From NCBI RefSeq assembly GCF_002844275.1, contig NZ_NXGX01000003.1, forward strand, positions 1 through 64,000: a stretch of 64,000 nucleotides of DNA, written 5' to 3'. Both the position numbers and the translations under genes were made by a program. Shown piece by piece: positions 1 to 8,507 of this stretch (positions are counted from its first letter, which is position 1; each line of letters begins with the position of its first letter). The notes below the pieces were generated by a model. It was given only the letters and a program-made list of their open reading frames with translations. It ran no database searches and was not told where the DNA came from. This DNA is from Thalassospira lohafexi (lineage in GTDB: Bacteria; Pseudomonadota; Alphaproteobacteria; Rhodospirillales; Thalassospiraceae).

Positions 1-353
1 CAAGTTTTCTGGAGATTTTGCCCGATTGTTTTTGGCGTCTGCAAAAGGGGCGGCGCAAACCCTTGTGTTTGGGTGGTTTGGCCAAGGGTTCAGCCAAATG
101 CATGGCATGCACCACATGTGCGCATACCGCCCCAAACCCCGGAGATTTTCAACTTTGAGCGACCAATTACAATATGGAGTCCAATGACTTCGCTGCCAAT
201 GCGCACATAGCCGCGTTCAAAACGACACAAGATTTTCGCTTTTTAACAGAAAACAACTGGCGTAAGAGACTCGTAGCAAGTTCAAGCGGCGCACCGGGCA
301 GTGCACACTCCAATTGCCAGTGTTTTGCCGCAACATCACAAAAGGCAAAGCCC
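1..353. other. left-edge non-coding stretch
   Basis: I find no convincing gene here. The frame of the downstream phosphodiesterase stays open back to an ATG at 174, but that ATG has no ribosome binding site and the extra 60 residues do not look like part of the family. A 9-base repeat (ggagatttt) occurs at 11 and 141 without further structure. Promoter signals for the phosphodiesterase probably lie here, but none stands out. Confidence 0.5.
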
Positions 354-1103
354 GTGTTCAAGATTCCCCACATCATCGCACATCGCGGAGCTTCGATTGA
401 GGCCCCGGAAAATACCATTGCCGCATTCCGCGTCGCCGGTGCGCGCAATGCCAAATGGGTCGAGTGCGATGTGACACTGAGTGCCGACAATAAATGTGTC
501 CTGATCCATGACGAGACACTTGAACGCACAACAAACGGCACGGGGCCAATTCACCAAAGCGATCTTGCCACTTTGCGCGGGCTCGATGCCGGTGCCTGGT
601 TTTCAGATATATATAAGGGTGAACGTATTCCGACCCTGACCGATACACTTGAAACGCTGTATTTTATGGAAATGGGTGCAAACCTTGAAATCAAGCCATC
701 GGGCTGCGATCCGGTGCGTCTATGTCATGAAGTCATTGCCGAGTTAAAGCGCGCCAAAGATCTTCCAATCCTGATTTCAAGTTTCGATGATATTGCTGTT
801 GCCGAAATGCGTAAACATGCACCTGAAATCCCATGTGGCTGGTTGCTTGAAACGCTACCTAAGAACTGGAAAGCAGAGTACGACCGCCTCGGTGCATCCG
901 CCATTCATATAGATCATGCCGCACTGACACCGGTAAGTGCCGCCGAGATTGTCAAAGCCGGAGTGCCGCTTGTTTGTTATACAATTAATGAGGTTGATCG
1001 TGCGCGTGAACTGTTCGCATGGGGTGTTACATCCGTAATCACCGATGATCCGGCAAAACTGATCACAGCCATCCCCCATCGACCATTGCCGTCAACACGA
1101 TAA
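354..1103 (+). CDS. ugpQ: glycerophosphodiester phosphodiesterase
   Basis: Hydrolyses glycerophosphodiesters to glycerol-3-phosphate and an alcohol; cytoplasmic by appearance, since no signal peptide follows this start. The family signature is at the N-terminus: HRGAS-x-EAPENT gives the catalytic His-Arg and Glu, and VECDV plus LIHDETLERTTNG give the metal ligands and second His. Close to the C-terminus is the typical CYTINE-type strand. I chose the GTG at 354 because AAAGG lies 8 bases upstream and the resulting 249 residues equal the usual UgpQ length; an ATG at 174 in the same frame would give 309 residues. No ugp transporter is nearby, so use in phospholipid turnover rather than uptake is an inference. 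Confidence 0.85.
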   Translation: MFKIPHIIAHRGASIEAPENTIAAFRVAGARNAKWVECDVTLSADNKCVLIHDETLERTTNGTGPIHQSDLATLRGLDAGAWFSDIYKGERIPTLTDTLETLYFMEMGANLEIKPSGCDPVRLCHEVIAELKRAKDLPILISSFDDIAVAEMRKHAPEIPCGWLLETLPKNWKAEYDRLGASAIHIDHAALTPVSAAEIVKAGVPLVCYTINEVDRARELFAWGVTSVITDDPAKLITAIPHRPLPSTR

Positions 1104-1221
1104 CTCGACACTTAAAAAGTCGTGTCCCAAAGGGCATGATCAACCACGAACCGGCATCTCGCCACCACACCAGATTTTGATGCCTGGCTTTGCGGATATA
1201 AAATGATAAGGAAACGTTCCG

Positions 1222-2643
1222 ATGACCATCGCCCCACAGGACGGGACACCGGCACCACCGCCTATTGAGCCAAAAGCATCCCCGACACCGCTTTATCCAA
1301 ATAACCGGGTACGGCGTCACCTAAGCGAACTGTTCCGACTTGCCCTGCCAGTCACCATTGCGCGGCTTGGCATGCTGATCATGTCGGTTGTCGACACCAT
1401 TGTGGTTGGTAATTACGACAGCGCGGGACTGGCCTATCTTAATGTCGCCCATGCGCCGTTCACGACCTTGATGGTGACCGGAATCGGGCTCCTGACAGGG
1501 GTGATGATCCTGACGTCGCATGCGGTCGGGCGCGACAACATGATCGAAGCCGGTCTGGTCTGGCGAAGTGCCATGCCTTATGCCGTGCTGATCGGTATTC
1601 TGTTTACGATCCTGACGTGGCAATCGCAGTGGCTGTTTATCGCGACCGGTCAGCCTGATGATATCACGCAGAATGCCGGCGAGTTGGCAATGATCCTGTC
1701 GATCGGAATGCCCGCAGCAATGATCTATATTACCTGCGCATTTTTCCTTGAAGGGTTACAGCGTCCGTTGCCCGGCATGATGATGATGATTGGTGCCAAT
1801 GCGATCAATCTGGTTTTGGATTACGGTCTGGTTTACGGGGCATTTGGCCTACCGGAACTGGGTGCTGAAGGTGCAGCATGGACATCAACCGTCATCCGCT
1901 GGTTCATGGCATTCAGTTTACTGGGCTATATTCTGTTGATGAAGAGCCATAGTCTTTATGGCATTCGTAATGGGTTTTCCGGCTGGTGGCGCGCATCGCA
2001 CAAGGCACGCCATCTTGGATATGCCGCCGGTGCCAGCCAGGGCATGGAAACAAGCGCGTTTGCCGCCATGCAGCTTTTTGCCGGTCGGCTGGGCGTTGTC
2101 GCGGCCGCAAGTTATGGCATTGCCATGACGATGCTGGCTTTGATGTTCATGGTTGCCCTTGGACTGGCATCGGCAACCTCTGTTCGGGTTGGCATTGCCT
2201 ATGGCCGGCGCGACAGGCCTGACATGGCACTTGCCGGCTGGGTCGGACTTTTGACCACGATGGCGGTGATGTTTGTCCTAAGCGCACCGCTTTATCTTTT
2301 TCCGAATGCGGTTGCCCATCTGTTTACCAAAGATGGTGCGGTGATCCTGACGACCGTTTCGGTACTGGTTTTGATGCCGATTATTTTCCCAACCGACGGC
2401 GGGCAAAATGCGGCGATCAATGCCTTACGTGGTGCGGGGGATACGTGGGCACCGACCATACTGCATCTGGTGTCTTATCTGTGCATCATGATCCCGGTGG
2501 GATATTACCTGACATTCACGCAAGGCATGGGTGTGCCTGGCCTGTTCTGGGGCATAGTGATTGCAAGCCTTGTCGCTGTAAGCGGCCTTGCGATCCGGTT
2601 CAAGATTGTTTCAAGCCGACCGATTGCCGCCCACACGCATTAA
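1222..2643 (+). CDS. MATE family multidrug/Na+ antiporter
   Basis: Inner-membrane exporter of the multi antimicrobial extrusion family, 473 residues, the usual size. The sequence is hydrophobic throughout with about 12 predicted helices in two related halves; the first helix region reads LALPVTIARLGMLIMSVVDT, with the conserved Pro and VDT of NorM-like proteins, and the second half contains a GQNAAINALRGAGDT-type loop. AAGGAAA about 8 bases before the ATG supports the start. It stands alone between the phosphodiesterase and a convergent unknown gene, with a shared terminator. Substrate (cationic drugs, flavins, others) cannot be told from the sequence. Confidence 0.9.
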   Translation: MTIAPQDGTPAPPPIEPKASPTPLYPNNRVRRHLSELFRLALPVTIARLGMLIMSVVDTIVVGNYDSAGLAYLNVAHAPFTTLMVTGIGLLTGVMILTSHAVGRDNMIEAGLVWRSAMPYAVLIGILFTILTWQSQWLFIATGQPDDITQNAGELAMILSIGMPAAMIYITCAFFLEGLQRPLPGMMMMIGANAINLVLDYGLVYGAFGLPELGAEGAAWTSTVIRWFMAFSLLGYILLMKSHSLYGIRNGFSGWWRASHKARHLGYAAGASQGMETSAFAAMQLFAGRLGVVAAASYGIAMTMLALMFMVALGLASATSVRVGIAYGRRDRPDMALAGWVGLLTTMAVMFVLSAPLYLFPNAVAHLFTKDGAVILTTVSVLVLMPIIFPTDGGQNAAINALRGAGDTWAPTILHLVSYLCIMIPVGYYLTFTQGMGVPGLFWGIVIASLVAVSGLAIRFKIVSSRPIAAHTH

Positions 2644-2658
2644 TCACGGCAAAAACAA

Positions 2659-2695
2659 AAATAGGTCCGCCAGCATGATACTGGCGGACCTATTT
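2659..2695. terminator. bidirectional hairpin terminator
   Basis: A perfect 15-base inverted repeat (2659-2673 and 2681-2695) with a 7-base loop, flanked by A- and T-rich arms, sits between the convergent MATE gene and the unknown gene on the minus strand. Confidence 0.9.
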
Positions 2696-2718
2696 CGGTT
2701 AGGAACTGTTCTGTGCGA

Positions 2719-3984
2719 TCAGGCACGTGCCGCATCAAATGAACGGCGTGGCATCAACACATCACAGAATGGCAAGACAAGTGTGTCAAACGCAGATGCC
2801 GCCCGGGCGGCATCAATGCGAATGATGTGCTGTTCGATATCGCGCTGAGTGGCAAGATCACTAAGCGGGGCCAGTTCGGGCAGGGCATCAACCAATGTCG
2901 CATAAAATTCCGATTGATCTTCGCGCGCCGTCCCAGCCGCAAGATTGCCAAGATGGTTATAAAGCGCCATCGCCAAGAACCAGCGACAATAGGGCATCAG
3001 ACCTTGCAAGATTTCTGCGCGTTGCTGTGGCTGAACATATTGCTGAAGGTCACTGTCAAGCCAAACGGCATTTTGCACCCCGGCTACAAAGGCATTTCGC
3101 AACGCGGGATATTCATCATTAAAAAAGACAGCCGTTAGCCAAGCTGAAACATCATCAAGGGCCTTGCGGCGGGTATCAGGTGTGGCAGTGTCTGAAAAAT
3201 CCAGTGCAGGCATTGGTGGTTGACCCGACATGGCAAGACTTGCCACAGCAGGATCAACCAGCGCATTGGACAGCCAAGCCTGATGCCATATGCGCATCGG
3301 GCGGAAATACGGCTCCTTTTCCGTCCCACCGGCCTCAATCCAGCTTTCAATCAGATGCGCACGGCCAAGTGCGATCCCCAACCGCAGGGCATCTTCAAAC
3401 CCCATACCGTTTACGAGGAACGGCTCGCCGAGCATATCTTCAAGCAGTGGCAAAGAGGCCGCAACATGATCAGACCGAAGCCCCGCACCAAGTGGCTGAT
3501 AAAATCCGGATCCATCACCATGCCCCAGAATGGCGCGTGCATGACGGGCAAAGTCACCCCAGAACACAAGCTTTACCGGTTCTGCACGCTTGCGCCACAA
3601 TGGGTGGGTCACATGCCAGTTTTCTGTTTCAAATTCTGCTAGTTTTGCTGTACCGACAAGCCGTGCAAGTGGCTTGGCCACTGCCAATTCAAGGTCATCG
3701 GCCGTTCCAACATGGCCAAGCGACAGGCGCCAACCTGGTTCTTCATGCGGATGACGATCAAGCCAAAGCATCGCAAATCCCGTGGCGCCCGCACGCTGAG
3801 CAGCCGGTACCACCAGATCAAAAAACAGCGAAAGCGGGGCAGGAATTTCGGGAACCGAATGATCAACCAAACCATCCCCGACAGCCCACGTTTTGATCAT
3901 GACGTCATCGGCATCTGGCCGATCGTGGAAAAAAGGCGGCAGGAAACCGGCATATTGGCCGTCGTTTTTGGATGCGTTGGTCAT
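2719..3984 (-). CDS. hypothetical protein, unrecognised family
   Basis: I do not recognise this 421-residue protein. It has no signal peptide or membrane segment and is rich in Trp, His and acidic residues, with several aromatic patches (for example FWGDFARHARAI and RIWHQAW), suggesting a soluble globular, mostly helical protein. I prefer the ATG at 3984, which has GAGG six bases upstream, over an ATG nine codons earlier. It lies 132 bases downstream of an AraC-family regulator on the same strand, so the regulator may control it. The composition matches the neighbours and gives no sign of recent transfer. The opposite strand also shows long open frames, a normal effect of this codon usage. 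Confidence 0.7.
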   Translation of the reverse strand: MTNASKNDGQYAGFLPPFFHDRPDADDVMIKTWAVGDGLVDHSVPEIPAPLSLFFDLVVPAAQRAGATGFAMLWLDRHPHEEPGWRLSLGHVGTADDLELAVAKPLARLVGTAKLAEFETENWHVTHPLWRKRAEPVKLVFWGDFARHARAILGHGDGSGFYQPLGAGLRSDHVAASLPLLEDMLGEPFLVNGMGFEDALRLGIALGRAHLIESWIEAGGTEKEPYFRPMRIWHQAWLSNALVDPAVASLAMSGQPPMPALDFSDTATPDTRRKALDDVSAWLTAVFFNDEYPALRNAFVAGVQNAVWLDSDLQQYVQPQQRAEILQGLMPYCRWFLAMALYNHLGNLAAGTAREDQSEFYATLVDALPELAPLSDLATQRDIEQHIIRIDAARAASAFDTLVLPFCDVLMPRRSFDAARA

Positions 3985-4116
3985 GGCAGCCTCGCAAACT
4001 GGAAAGATCATCCGCGCCGGGCACAGGATTGTGTGGCATGTGCGATCTGCTGATAAACAAGGATGCCAAAGGGGTCAATCATTGCCCGTTCATTGGTCAT
4101 CCACGTCCAACGATGG

Positions 4117-5076
4117 TTACGCCCGTGTCAGTCCTGCATGCCCGTAGCTTGCTTCGCGATAGACCGACGGCGGCATGCTGGCCAACCTTCGGAAATCACG
4201 TGAAAAATGCGCATTGTCGGTAAACCCGCACCAAAAGCCGATTTCACCAACGGATAATGTCGTCCCGCACAGAAGACGACATGCTTCGCGCACCCGAACA
4301 AGACGCAGCAAATCGGAAAAACGACTGTTGGCATATTGCAGACGACGCTGCAGCGTCCGACCAGACGTATCAAGAGCAGCCGCCACATCGTCAATCGTCC
4401 AGCTTCGCCCGATGTCCTGCTCAAGAATGGTACAGAGCTGCTGGACAATGGGGCGCTGTGCAGAAATAGAAGGCGCCGTTCCGGGCATATTGGCCATAAA
4501 CGGATAAGAGGAGGAAACCGGTTCGAAACTTTTCCAAGTAATGCGAAACCGCAAACCGCGCCCATTGAACTTAAATTTCTCACTCAGACGTCCGTTGCGC
4601 ATGACCGACACAGCAGGCCCGTGACTTGGCAAAATCGTACTATCAATGAAATCGGCCCCGACGGCCTCAAGCAACCCGATCAGGAACCCGTGCAACAACA
4701 GGTTTTCAACCCGTGCCGGGGGCTGCCCACGCACAACACCGCGATGAAAGGTCATGGACTTCCCCGTGACCTGATAGTCGCTTCGCGCGCGTGCATGGGA
4801 ATATCCTTCGAGCCTACGCCAGCGATCCGCAATCATGCCCGGTGTTGCAACATGGCGCAGCATGGTCAGGATCGGCGCCTGTTCCTTGGCCGCAAGATGC
4901 CGCCCAAGGCGCACAAGCACTGCCGGACCATTTGCCTCTTCGAGTGACAGCATGATACTGCGCAATTTGGCAGACGTAACCACCGTCCCCGCCGGCACAA
5001 GATCATAACCGCGCGGCAACCACGCCAACTGGCGGATCAACGCAACGTGCAACCCGAATGAAACAAATTCCTGCAT
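4117..5076 (-). CDS. AraC family transcriptional regulator
   Basis: DNA-binding regulator of 319 residues. The N-terminal two thirds resemble the arabinose-binding-like sensor domain of AraC/OruR-type regulators (conserved LGRHLAAKEQAP stretch). The last 100 residues carry two helix-turn-helix motifs: WTIDDVAAALDTSGRTLQRR, and the typical second motif VGEIGFWCGFTDNAHFSRDFRR followed by PSVYR. The start at 5076 (MQEF) is chosen by similarity to this group; a longer frame begins at 5112. It precedes the unknown gene at 2719-3984, its most likely local target; the inducer is unknown. Confidence 0.85.
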   Translation of the reverse strand: MQEFVSFGLHVALIRQLAWLPRGYDLVPAGTVVTSAKLRSIMLSLEEANGPAVLVRLGRHLAAKEQAPILTMLRHVATPGMIADRWRRLEGYSHARARSDYQVTGKSMTFHRGVVRGQPPARVENLLLHGFLIGLLEAVGADFIDSTILPSHGPAVSVMRNGRLSEKFKFNGRGLRFRITWKSFEPVSSSYPFMANMPGTAPSISAQRPIVQQLCTILEQDIGRSWTIDDVAAALDTSGRTLQRRLQYANSRFSDLLRLVRVREACRLLCGTTLSVGEIGFWCGFTDNAHFSRDFRRLASMPPSVYREASYGHAGLTRA

Positions 5077-5289
5077 AAAACAGTACCAAAATTCAAAATA
5101 TGGCGTGATCATACAAACTAATTATATGGCTGTCAGGGTCAGATTGGAAATGTCACGAAGCTGTTACATTGCAAGATTGCTGCGACTGCGAAATCAGCGT
5201 TATGGTTTTCACCACCCCAAGCAGCCATTGCCTCACATTCCGGCGCATGTCAGTCTTGCGCTTTCCCAATCAAAATTGCTGGATAGCAC

Positions 5290-5766
5290 GTGATCAAGGT
5301 TCTTTTTGTATGTACTGGCAACATCTGCCGCTCGCCCACCGCAGATGGCGTGTTTACGGACATGGTTGCAGCGGCCGGTCTGTCTGAGCAGGTTACAGTC
5401 GATAGCTGCGGGCTTTCGGCCTATCACGTTGGCGAATTGCCCGACACACGGTCACACCAAATGGCTCAAAGCCGGGGGTACGATCTTGGCCATATACGGT
5501 CGCGCAAAATCAAACCCGGCGACTACACAGAGTTTGACTATATTCTGGCCATGGATGACGGGCACTTGCGCGATATGCGCCGTCAGGCCCCTTCGGCAAG
5601 TCAGCAGAAACTAAAACTATTTTTGGATTACCACCCAAAACTGTCCGGTCAAAGTGTTCCCGACCCCTATTACGGTGGCCCGAACGGCTTCACTGATGTC
5701 TTTGATATGATCGAAGAAACATCTCGTCGCCTGTTGGCCCATATCCGCGATCAACACGGTATTTGA
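5290..5766 (+). CDS. low molecular weight phosphatase (LMW-PTP family)
   Basis: Cysteine-dependent phosphatase of 158 residues, the usual size. The P-loop CTGNICRS begins with nucleophile Cys8 and includes Arg14; the general acid is in DPYYGG near residue 125. Start is a GTG. It ends 3 bases before a fructosamine-kinase-like gene, so the two are surely co-transcribed. LMW-PTP genes are known next to ketosamine-3-kinase genes in other bacteria, where the phosphatase has been reported to act on phosphorylated sugar adducts; I infer a sugar-phosphate or glycation-repair role here rather than tyrosine signalling. No tyrosine kinase or capsule gene is nearby. Confidence 0.9.
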   Translation: MIKVLFVCTGNICRSPTADGVFTDMVAAAGLSEQVTVDSCGLSAYHVGELPDTRSHQMAQSRGYDLGHIRSRKIKPGDYTEFDYILAMDDGHLRDMRRQAPSASQQKLKLFLDYHPKLSGQSVPDPYYGGPNGFTDVFDMIEETSRRLLAHIRDQHGI

Positions 5767-5769
5767 TCC

Positions 5770-6624
5770 ATGACCGATCCGATCTTGTCTCAACGGATCA
5801 CGGATTTGACCGGGGCGAAAATCATTGCCCGATCACACCTGTCGGGCGGATGTGTTGCCAAGGTTATGCGGGTTGATCTAGATAACGGCCAGGCACTGGT
5901 TATTAAGGCGGGTGCCAACGCCAATCTGGATATAGAAGCCGCAATGCTGCGGTATCTGACAGACCATTCCCCCATTCGAAGCCCGAATGTACTGTATGGC
6001 GATTCTGGCTGTCTGGTGATGGATTTTATTGCCAACAATGGTCAGATGTCTGGATCAGTACAACGTGATTTGGCCAGACAGCTTGCCACACAACATGCAG
6101 TAACAGCCGATCAATATGGATTGTCTTTTGACACATTGATTGGCGGACTGCATCAGCCAAACACCCAGAGCAAAAGCTGGGTCACGTTTTTTGGCGAACA
6201 TCGACTTCGATATATGGCAACGGTTGCCCATCAGGAAGGTCATTTGCCCACACGTTTGGTAAACCGGATTGATAAGCTGATTGTAAAACTTGGCGATCTG
6301 ATCGCGGATAAACCAGCAGCATCCATGCTGCATGGTGATCTGTGGGGCGGAAACATTCTGTGTCACGACGGCAAGATCGCAGGCCTTATTGATCCGGCGA
6401 TCTATTATGGCGACCGTGAAATCGAACTTGCCTTTGGCACATTGTTCGGGGATCTGACGCCGGAATTTTTCGAACAATACAGTGAGGTGAGCAAGATTGA
6501 ACCGGGCTTCTTCGAGGAACGCCGGGATTTGTATAATCTTTATCCATTATTGGTGCATGTTCGTTTATTTGGTGGATCTTATGTCGATACCGTTGACCAA
6601 ACTCTTTCGCGATTTGGGGTATAA
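5770..6624 (+). CDS. fructosamine/ketosamine-3-kinase family protein
   Basis: Aminoglycoside-phosphotransferase-fold kinase of 284 residues that in this family phosphorylates protein-bound ketosamines (fructosamine, ribulosamine or erythrulosamine) so the adduct falls off. Visible landmarks are the Gly-rich loop SHLSGGCVAKV near residue 22, the ATP-binding Lys in LVIKAG near 46, the catalytic loop HGDLWGGNIL with Asp190, and the metal-binding Asp208 in LIDPAIYYGDRE. It follows the LMW-PTP by 3 bases. Bacterial members mostly prefer ribulosamines and erythrulosamines; the exact substrate here is unknown. Confidence 0.9.
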   Translation: MTDPILSQRITDLTGAKIIARSHLSGGCVAKVMRVDLDNGQALVIKAGANANLDIEAAMLRYLTDHSPIRSPNVLYGDSGCLVMDFIANNGQMSGSVQRDLARQLATQHAVTADQYGLSFDTLIGGLHQPNTQSKSWVTFFGEHRLRYMATVAHQEGHLPTRLVNRIDKLIVKLGDLIADKPAASMLHGDLWGGNILCHDGKIAGLIDPAIYYGDREIELAFGTLFGDLTPEFFEQYSEVSKIEPGFFEERRDLYNLYPLLVHVRLFGGSYVDTVDQTLSRFGV

Positions 6625-6681
6625 GCTGCCAAAATCCTTATTAAACACACACAATGACAAAAGAAGCAGGGGACAAGAGAG

Positions 6682-7131
6682 TTGAGAATTTTTATCGGGG
6701 CGGTCATAGCCCTTACAATGACGGCAAGCATCACCGCCATTGCCCATGAAGGTGCGACGGGCGTGCTCAAGGAACGCATGGACGGCATGAAGGCAATTGG
6801 TCAGCAGGTCAAGATCATGGTGCCAATGATGAAAGGCACCTTACCCTATGACCCTGCGACGGTTGCCAAATCGGCAAGCATCATCGAATCCCATGCGGGC
6901 GAAACCTTTACCAAGCTTTTCCCCGAAGGAAGTGACAAACACCCGTCCGAAGCTCTGCCTGAAATCTGGGACGACTGGTCAAAATTCACAGGTTTGGCTT
7001 CGCAACTTGAAAGCAACGCCGCGGCACTTAAAACCGTTGCGGCCAATAATGGCTCGGAAGATGACTTCAAAGGTGCGTTGGGCAACGTGCTTAAGACATG
7101 CAAATCCTGTCATAGCAATTTCCGCGAATAA
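6682..7131 (+). CDS. class II cytochrome c (cytochrome c')
   Basis: Periplasmic c-type cytochrome of 149 residues. A signal peptide (cleavage probably after AIA, residue 21) precedes a helical bundle, and the single haem motif C-K-S-C-H lies six residues from the C-terminus (Cys140, Cys143, His144), the hallmark of class II cytochromes. Start is TTG with AGGGGA just upstream. Cytochromes c' bind NO and may protect against nitrosative stress; the low-spin c556 subgroup transfers electrons, and I cannot decide between them, although a Met lies at the early position (ERMDGM) used as ligand in c556. It is followed by a strong terminator. Confidence 0.88.
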   Translation: MRIFIGAVIALTMTASITAIAHEGATGVLKERMDGMKAIGQQVKIMVPMMKGTLPYDPATVAKSASIIESHAGETFTKLFPEGSDKHPSEALPEIWDDWSKFTGLASQLESNAAALKTVAANNGSEDDFKGALGNVLKTCKSCHSNFRE

Positions 7132-7180
7132 GTCAGGCAGCCCTATAAATAGCGGGTTATCTAATCGATCTTGCAAAATT

Positions 7181-7209
7181 AAAGGCCGCAGCATGATGCT
7201 GCGGCCTTT
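7181..7209. terminator. bidirectional hairpin terminator
   Basis: A 13-base perfect inverted repeat (7181-7193 with 7197-7209) with a very short loop and A/T-rich ends separates the convergent cytochrome and folE genes. Confidence 0.88.
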
Positions 7210-7236
7210 GTCATTCAAATCGATCTGATCAACCGA

Positions 7237-7827
7237 TTATCGACCGATCATAGCAAAGAATTCACGGCGTGTGATTGGATCATCGCGAAACGCGCCAAGC
7301 ATACGGCTGGTCACCATGGACACACCGGTTTGATGGACACCACGTGTGCTCATGCATTGATGGTTGGCATCAATCACAACAGCCACACCAAGCGGGTCCA
7401 GTTCTTCCTGAATAGTGTTGGCAACCTGTGCGGTCATCTTTTCCTGAATCTGCAGGCGCTTGGAATACACTTCGACCACGCGGGCAAGTTTTGAAATCCC
7501 CACAACCCGTTTGCGCGGCAAATACGCAACATGGGCAACCCCGATGATAGGGACCATGTGGTGTTCACAATAAGATTCGACACGGATATCGCGCAGCACG
7601 ACCATTTCGTCATAGCCGTCGGTTTCTTCAAAGGTACGGCGCAAGATTTCCGCCGGGTCCTGCTGATAACCGGCAAAAAACTCGCCATAGGAGCGCGCCA
7701 CGCGGTCCGGCGTTCCAAGCAGACCTTCGCGCTCGGGATCATCTCCTGCCCAACGAAGAAGGGTGCGAACGGCTTCTTCTGCTTCTTCACGTGTCGGACG
7801 TTTTACCGCACTGTGTTCGCTGCACAT
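7237..7827 (-). CDS. folE: GTP cyclohydrolase I
   Basis: Converts GTP to dihydroneopterin triphosphate, the first step of folate (and queuosine-type) pathways. 196 residues. The zinc ligands of FolE are all present: Cys87 and His90 in ESYCEHHM and Cys158 in HQCMSTRG; the active-site stretch [17 protein letters not shown] is also present. AAAGGA six bases before the ATG supports the start. It is downstream of apaG and metZ on the same strand but separated by about 70 bases, so may be part of a longer transcript or have its own promoter. Confidence 0.95.
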   Translation of the reverse strand: MCSEHSAVKRPTREEAEEAVRTLLRWAGDDPEREGLLGTPDRVARSYGEFFAGYQQDPAEILRRTFEETDGYDEMVVLRDIRVESYCEHHMVPIIGVAHVAYLPRKRVVGISKLARVVEVYSKRLQIQEKMTAQVANTIQEELDPLGVAVVIDANHQCMSTRGVHQTGVSMVTSRMLGAFRDDPITRREFFAMIGR

Positions 7828-7898
7828 ACTAAATCCTTTTTATCTTTTCCTTGCGGGATTGCATCCCGGCTTGGTGGGGCTCCTGACCCGCACTTATA

Positions 7899-8291
7899 TC
7901 AATTTACCGTATGTTGCCCATGGGGGCTGTCGAGTGAAAAGGCCGGAATCTGAATATCAAAATGATTCCCGTCCATATCTGTCATCTCGTAAGTCCCGAC
8001 CATAAAGCCACTCGGCGTGGCCAATGGCGCGCCACTTGTGTAATTAAAGCTCTCGCCCTCGGCCAACACCGGTTGCTCCCCGATGACGCCGGGACCTTTG
8101 ACTTCCTGAGTCTCTCCGCGTGAGTCAGTGATACGCCAGTAGCGGTTCAGCAACTGCACGGTTTTTGATCCCAGATTTTCAATCTCAATCCGATAGGCCC
8201 AGATATAACGATGGGTGTCCGGATCGGACTGGTCTTCAAGGAATACGGGCTGTACCGAAACCTTGATTTCGTTGGTCACGGTTGAATACAT
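7899..8291 (-). CDS. apaG: ApaG domain protein
   Basis: 130-residue fibronectin-III-like protein of the ApaG family, named from the Salmonella corC-linked gene; its biochemical role is not settled. The family's GxGxxGExP loop is visible as GPGVIGEQP, and the protein ends in the typical FDIQIPAFSLDSP strand. GGAGA lies 10 bases before the ATG. ApaG sits between metZ and folE; apaG beside an O-succinylhomoserine sulfhydrylase gene is a common alphaproteobacterial arrangement. Confidence 0.93.
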   Translation of the reverse strand: MYSTVTNEIKVSVQPVFLEDQSDPDTHRYIWAYRIEIENLGSKTVQLLNRYWRITDSRGETQEVKGPGVIGEQPVLAEGESFNYTSGAPLATPSGFMVGTYEMTDMDGNHFDIQIPAFSLDSPHGQHTVN

Positions 8292-8448
8292 GCAATTCTC
8301 CAGGCCAATTTATTTCCAGTCCATCTTCCTCAGCCAAGATCACTGTTGATGACGCATATGTAGACAGTTCAGAGCCACAGTGCCAGATACCTGACATAAT
8401 TTGCTTAGCTGTTTCGTGCACAGACCAAAATTATGGCCCGAAACGAAC

Positions 8449-8474
8449 CGGCCCGCACTGTTTTGTACGGGCCG
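8449..8474 (-). terminator. possible hairpin after metZ
   Basis: A 7-base GC-rich inverted repeat (cggcccg at 8449-8455, cgggccg at 8468-8474) lies just past the metZ stop. There is no clean T run, so it may be a weak or Rho-assisted terminator, or a processing hairpin before apaG. Confidence 0.4.
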
Positions 8475-8507
8475 AATTACGAAAAGTTCAACACATACTG
8501 CCAGCCA

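Noticed and set aside
11..149. ggagatttt repeat at 11 and 141 as mobile-element ends
   Set aside because: Nine bases only, direct, without inverted ends or a transposase.
3180..3896. Plus-strand open frame opposite the unknown gene
   Set aside because: The protein is Gln/His/Pro-rich with no hydrophobic core and starts without a ribosome binding site; the minus-strand frame is longer and reads like a folded protein.
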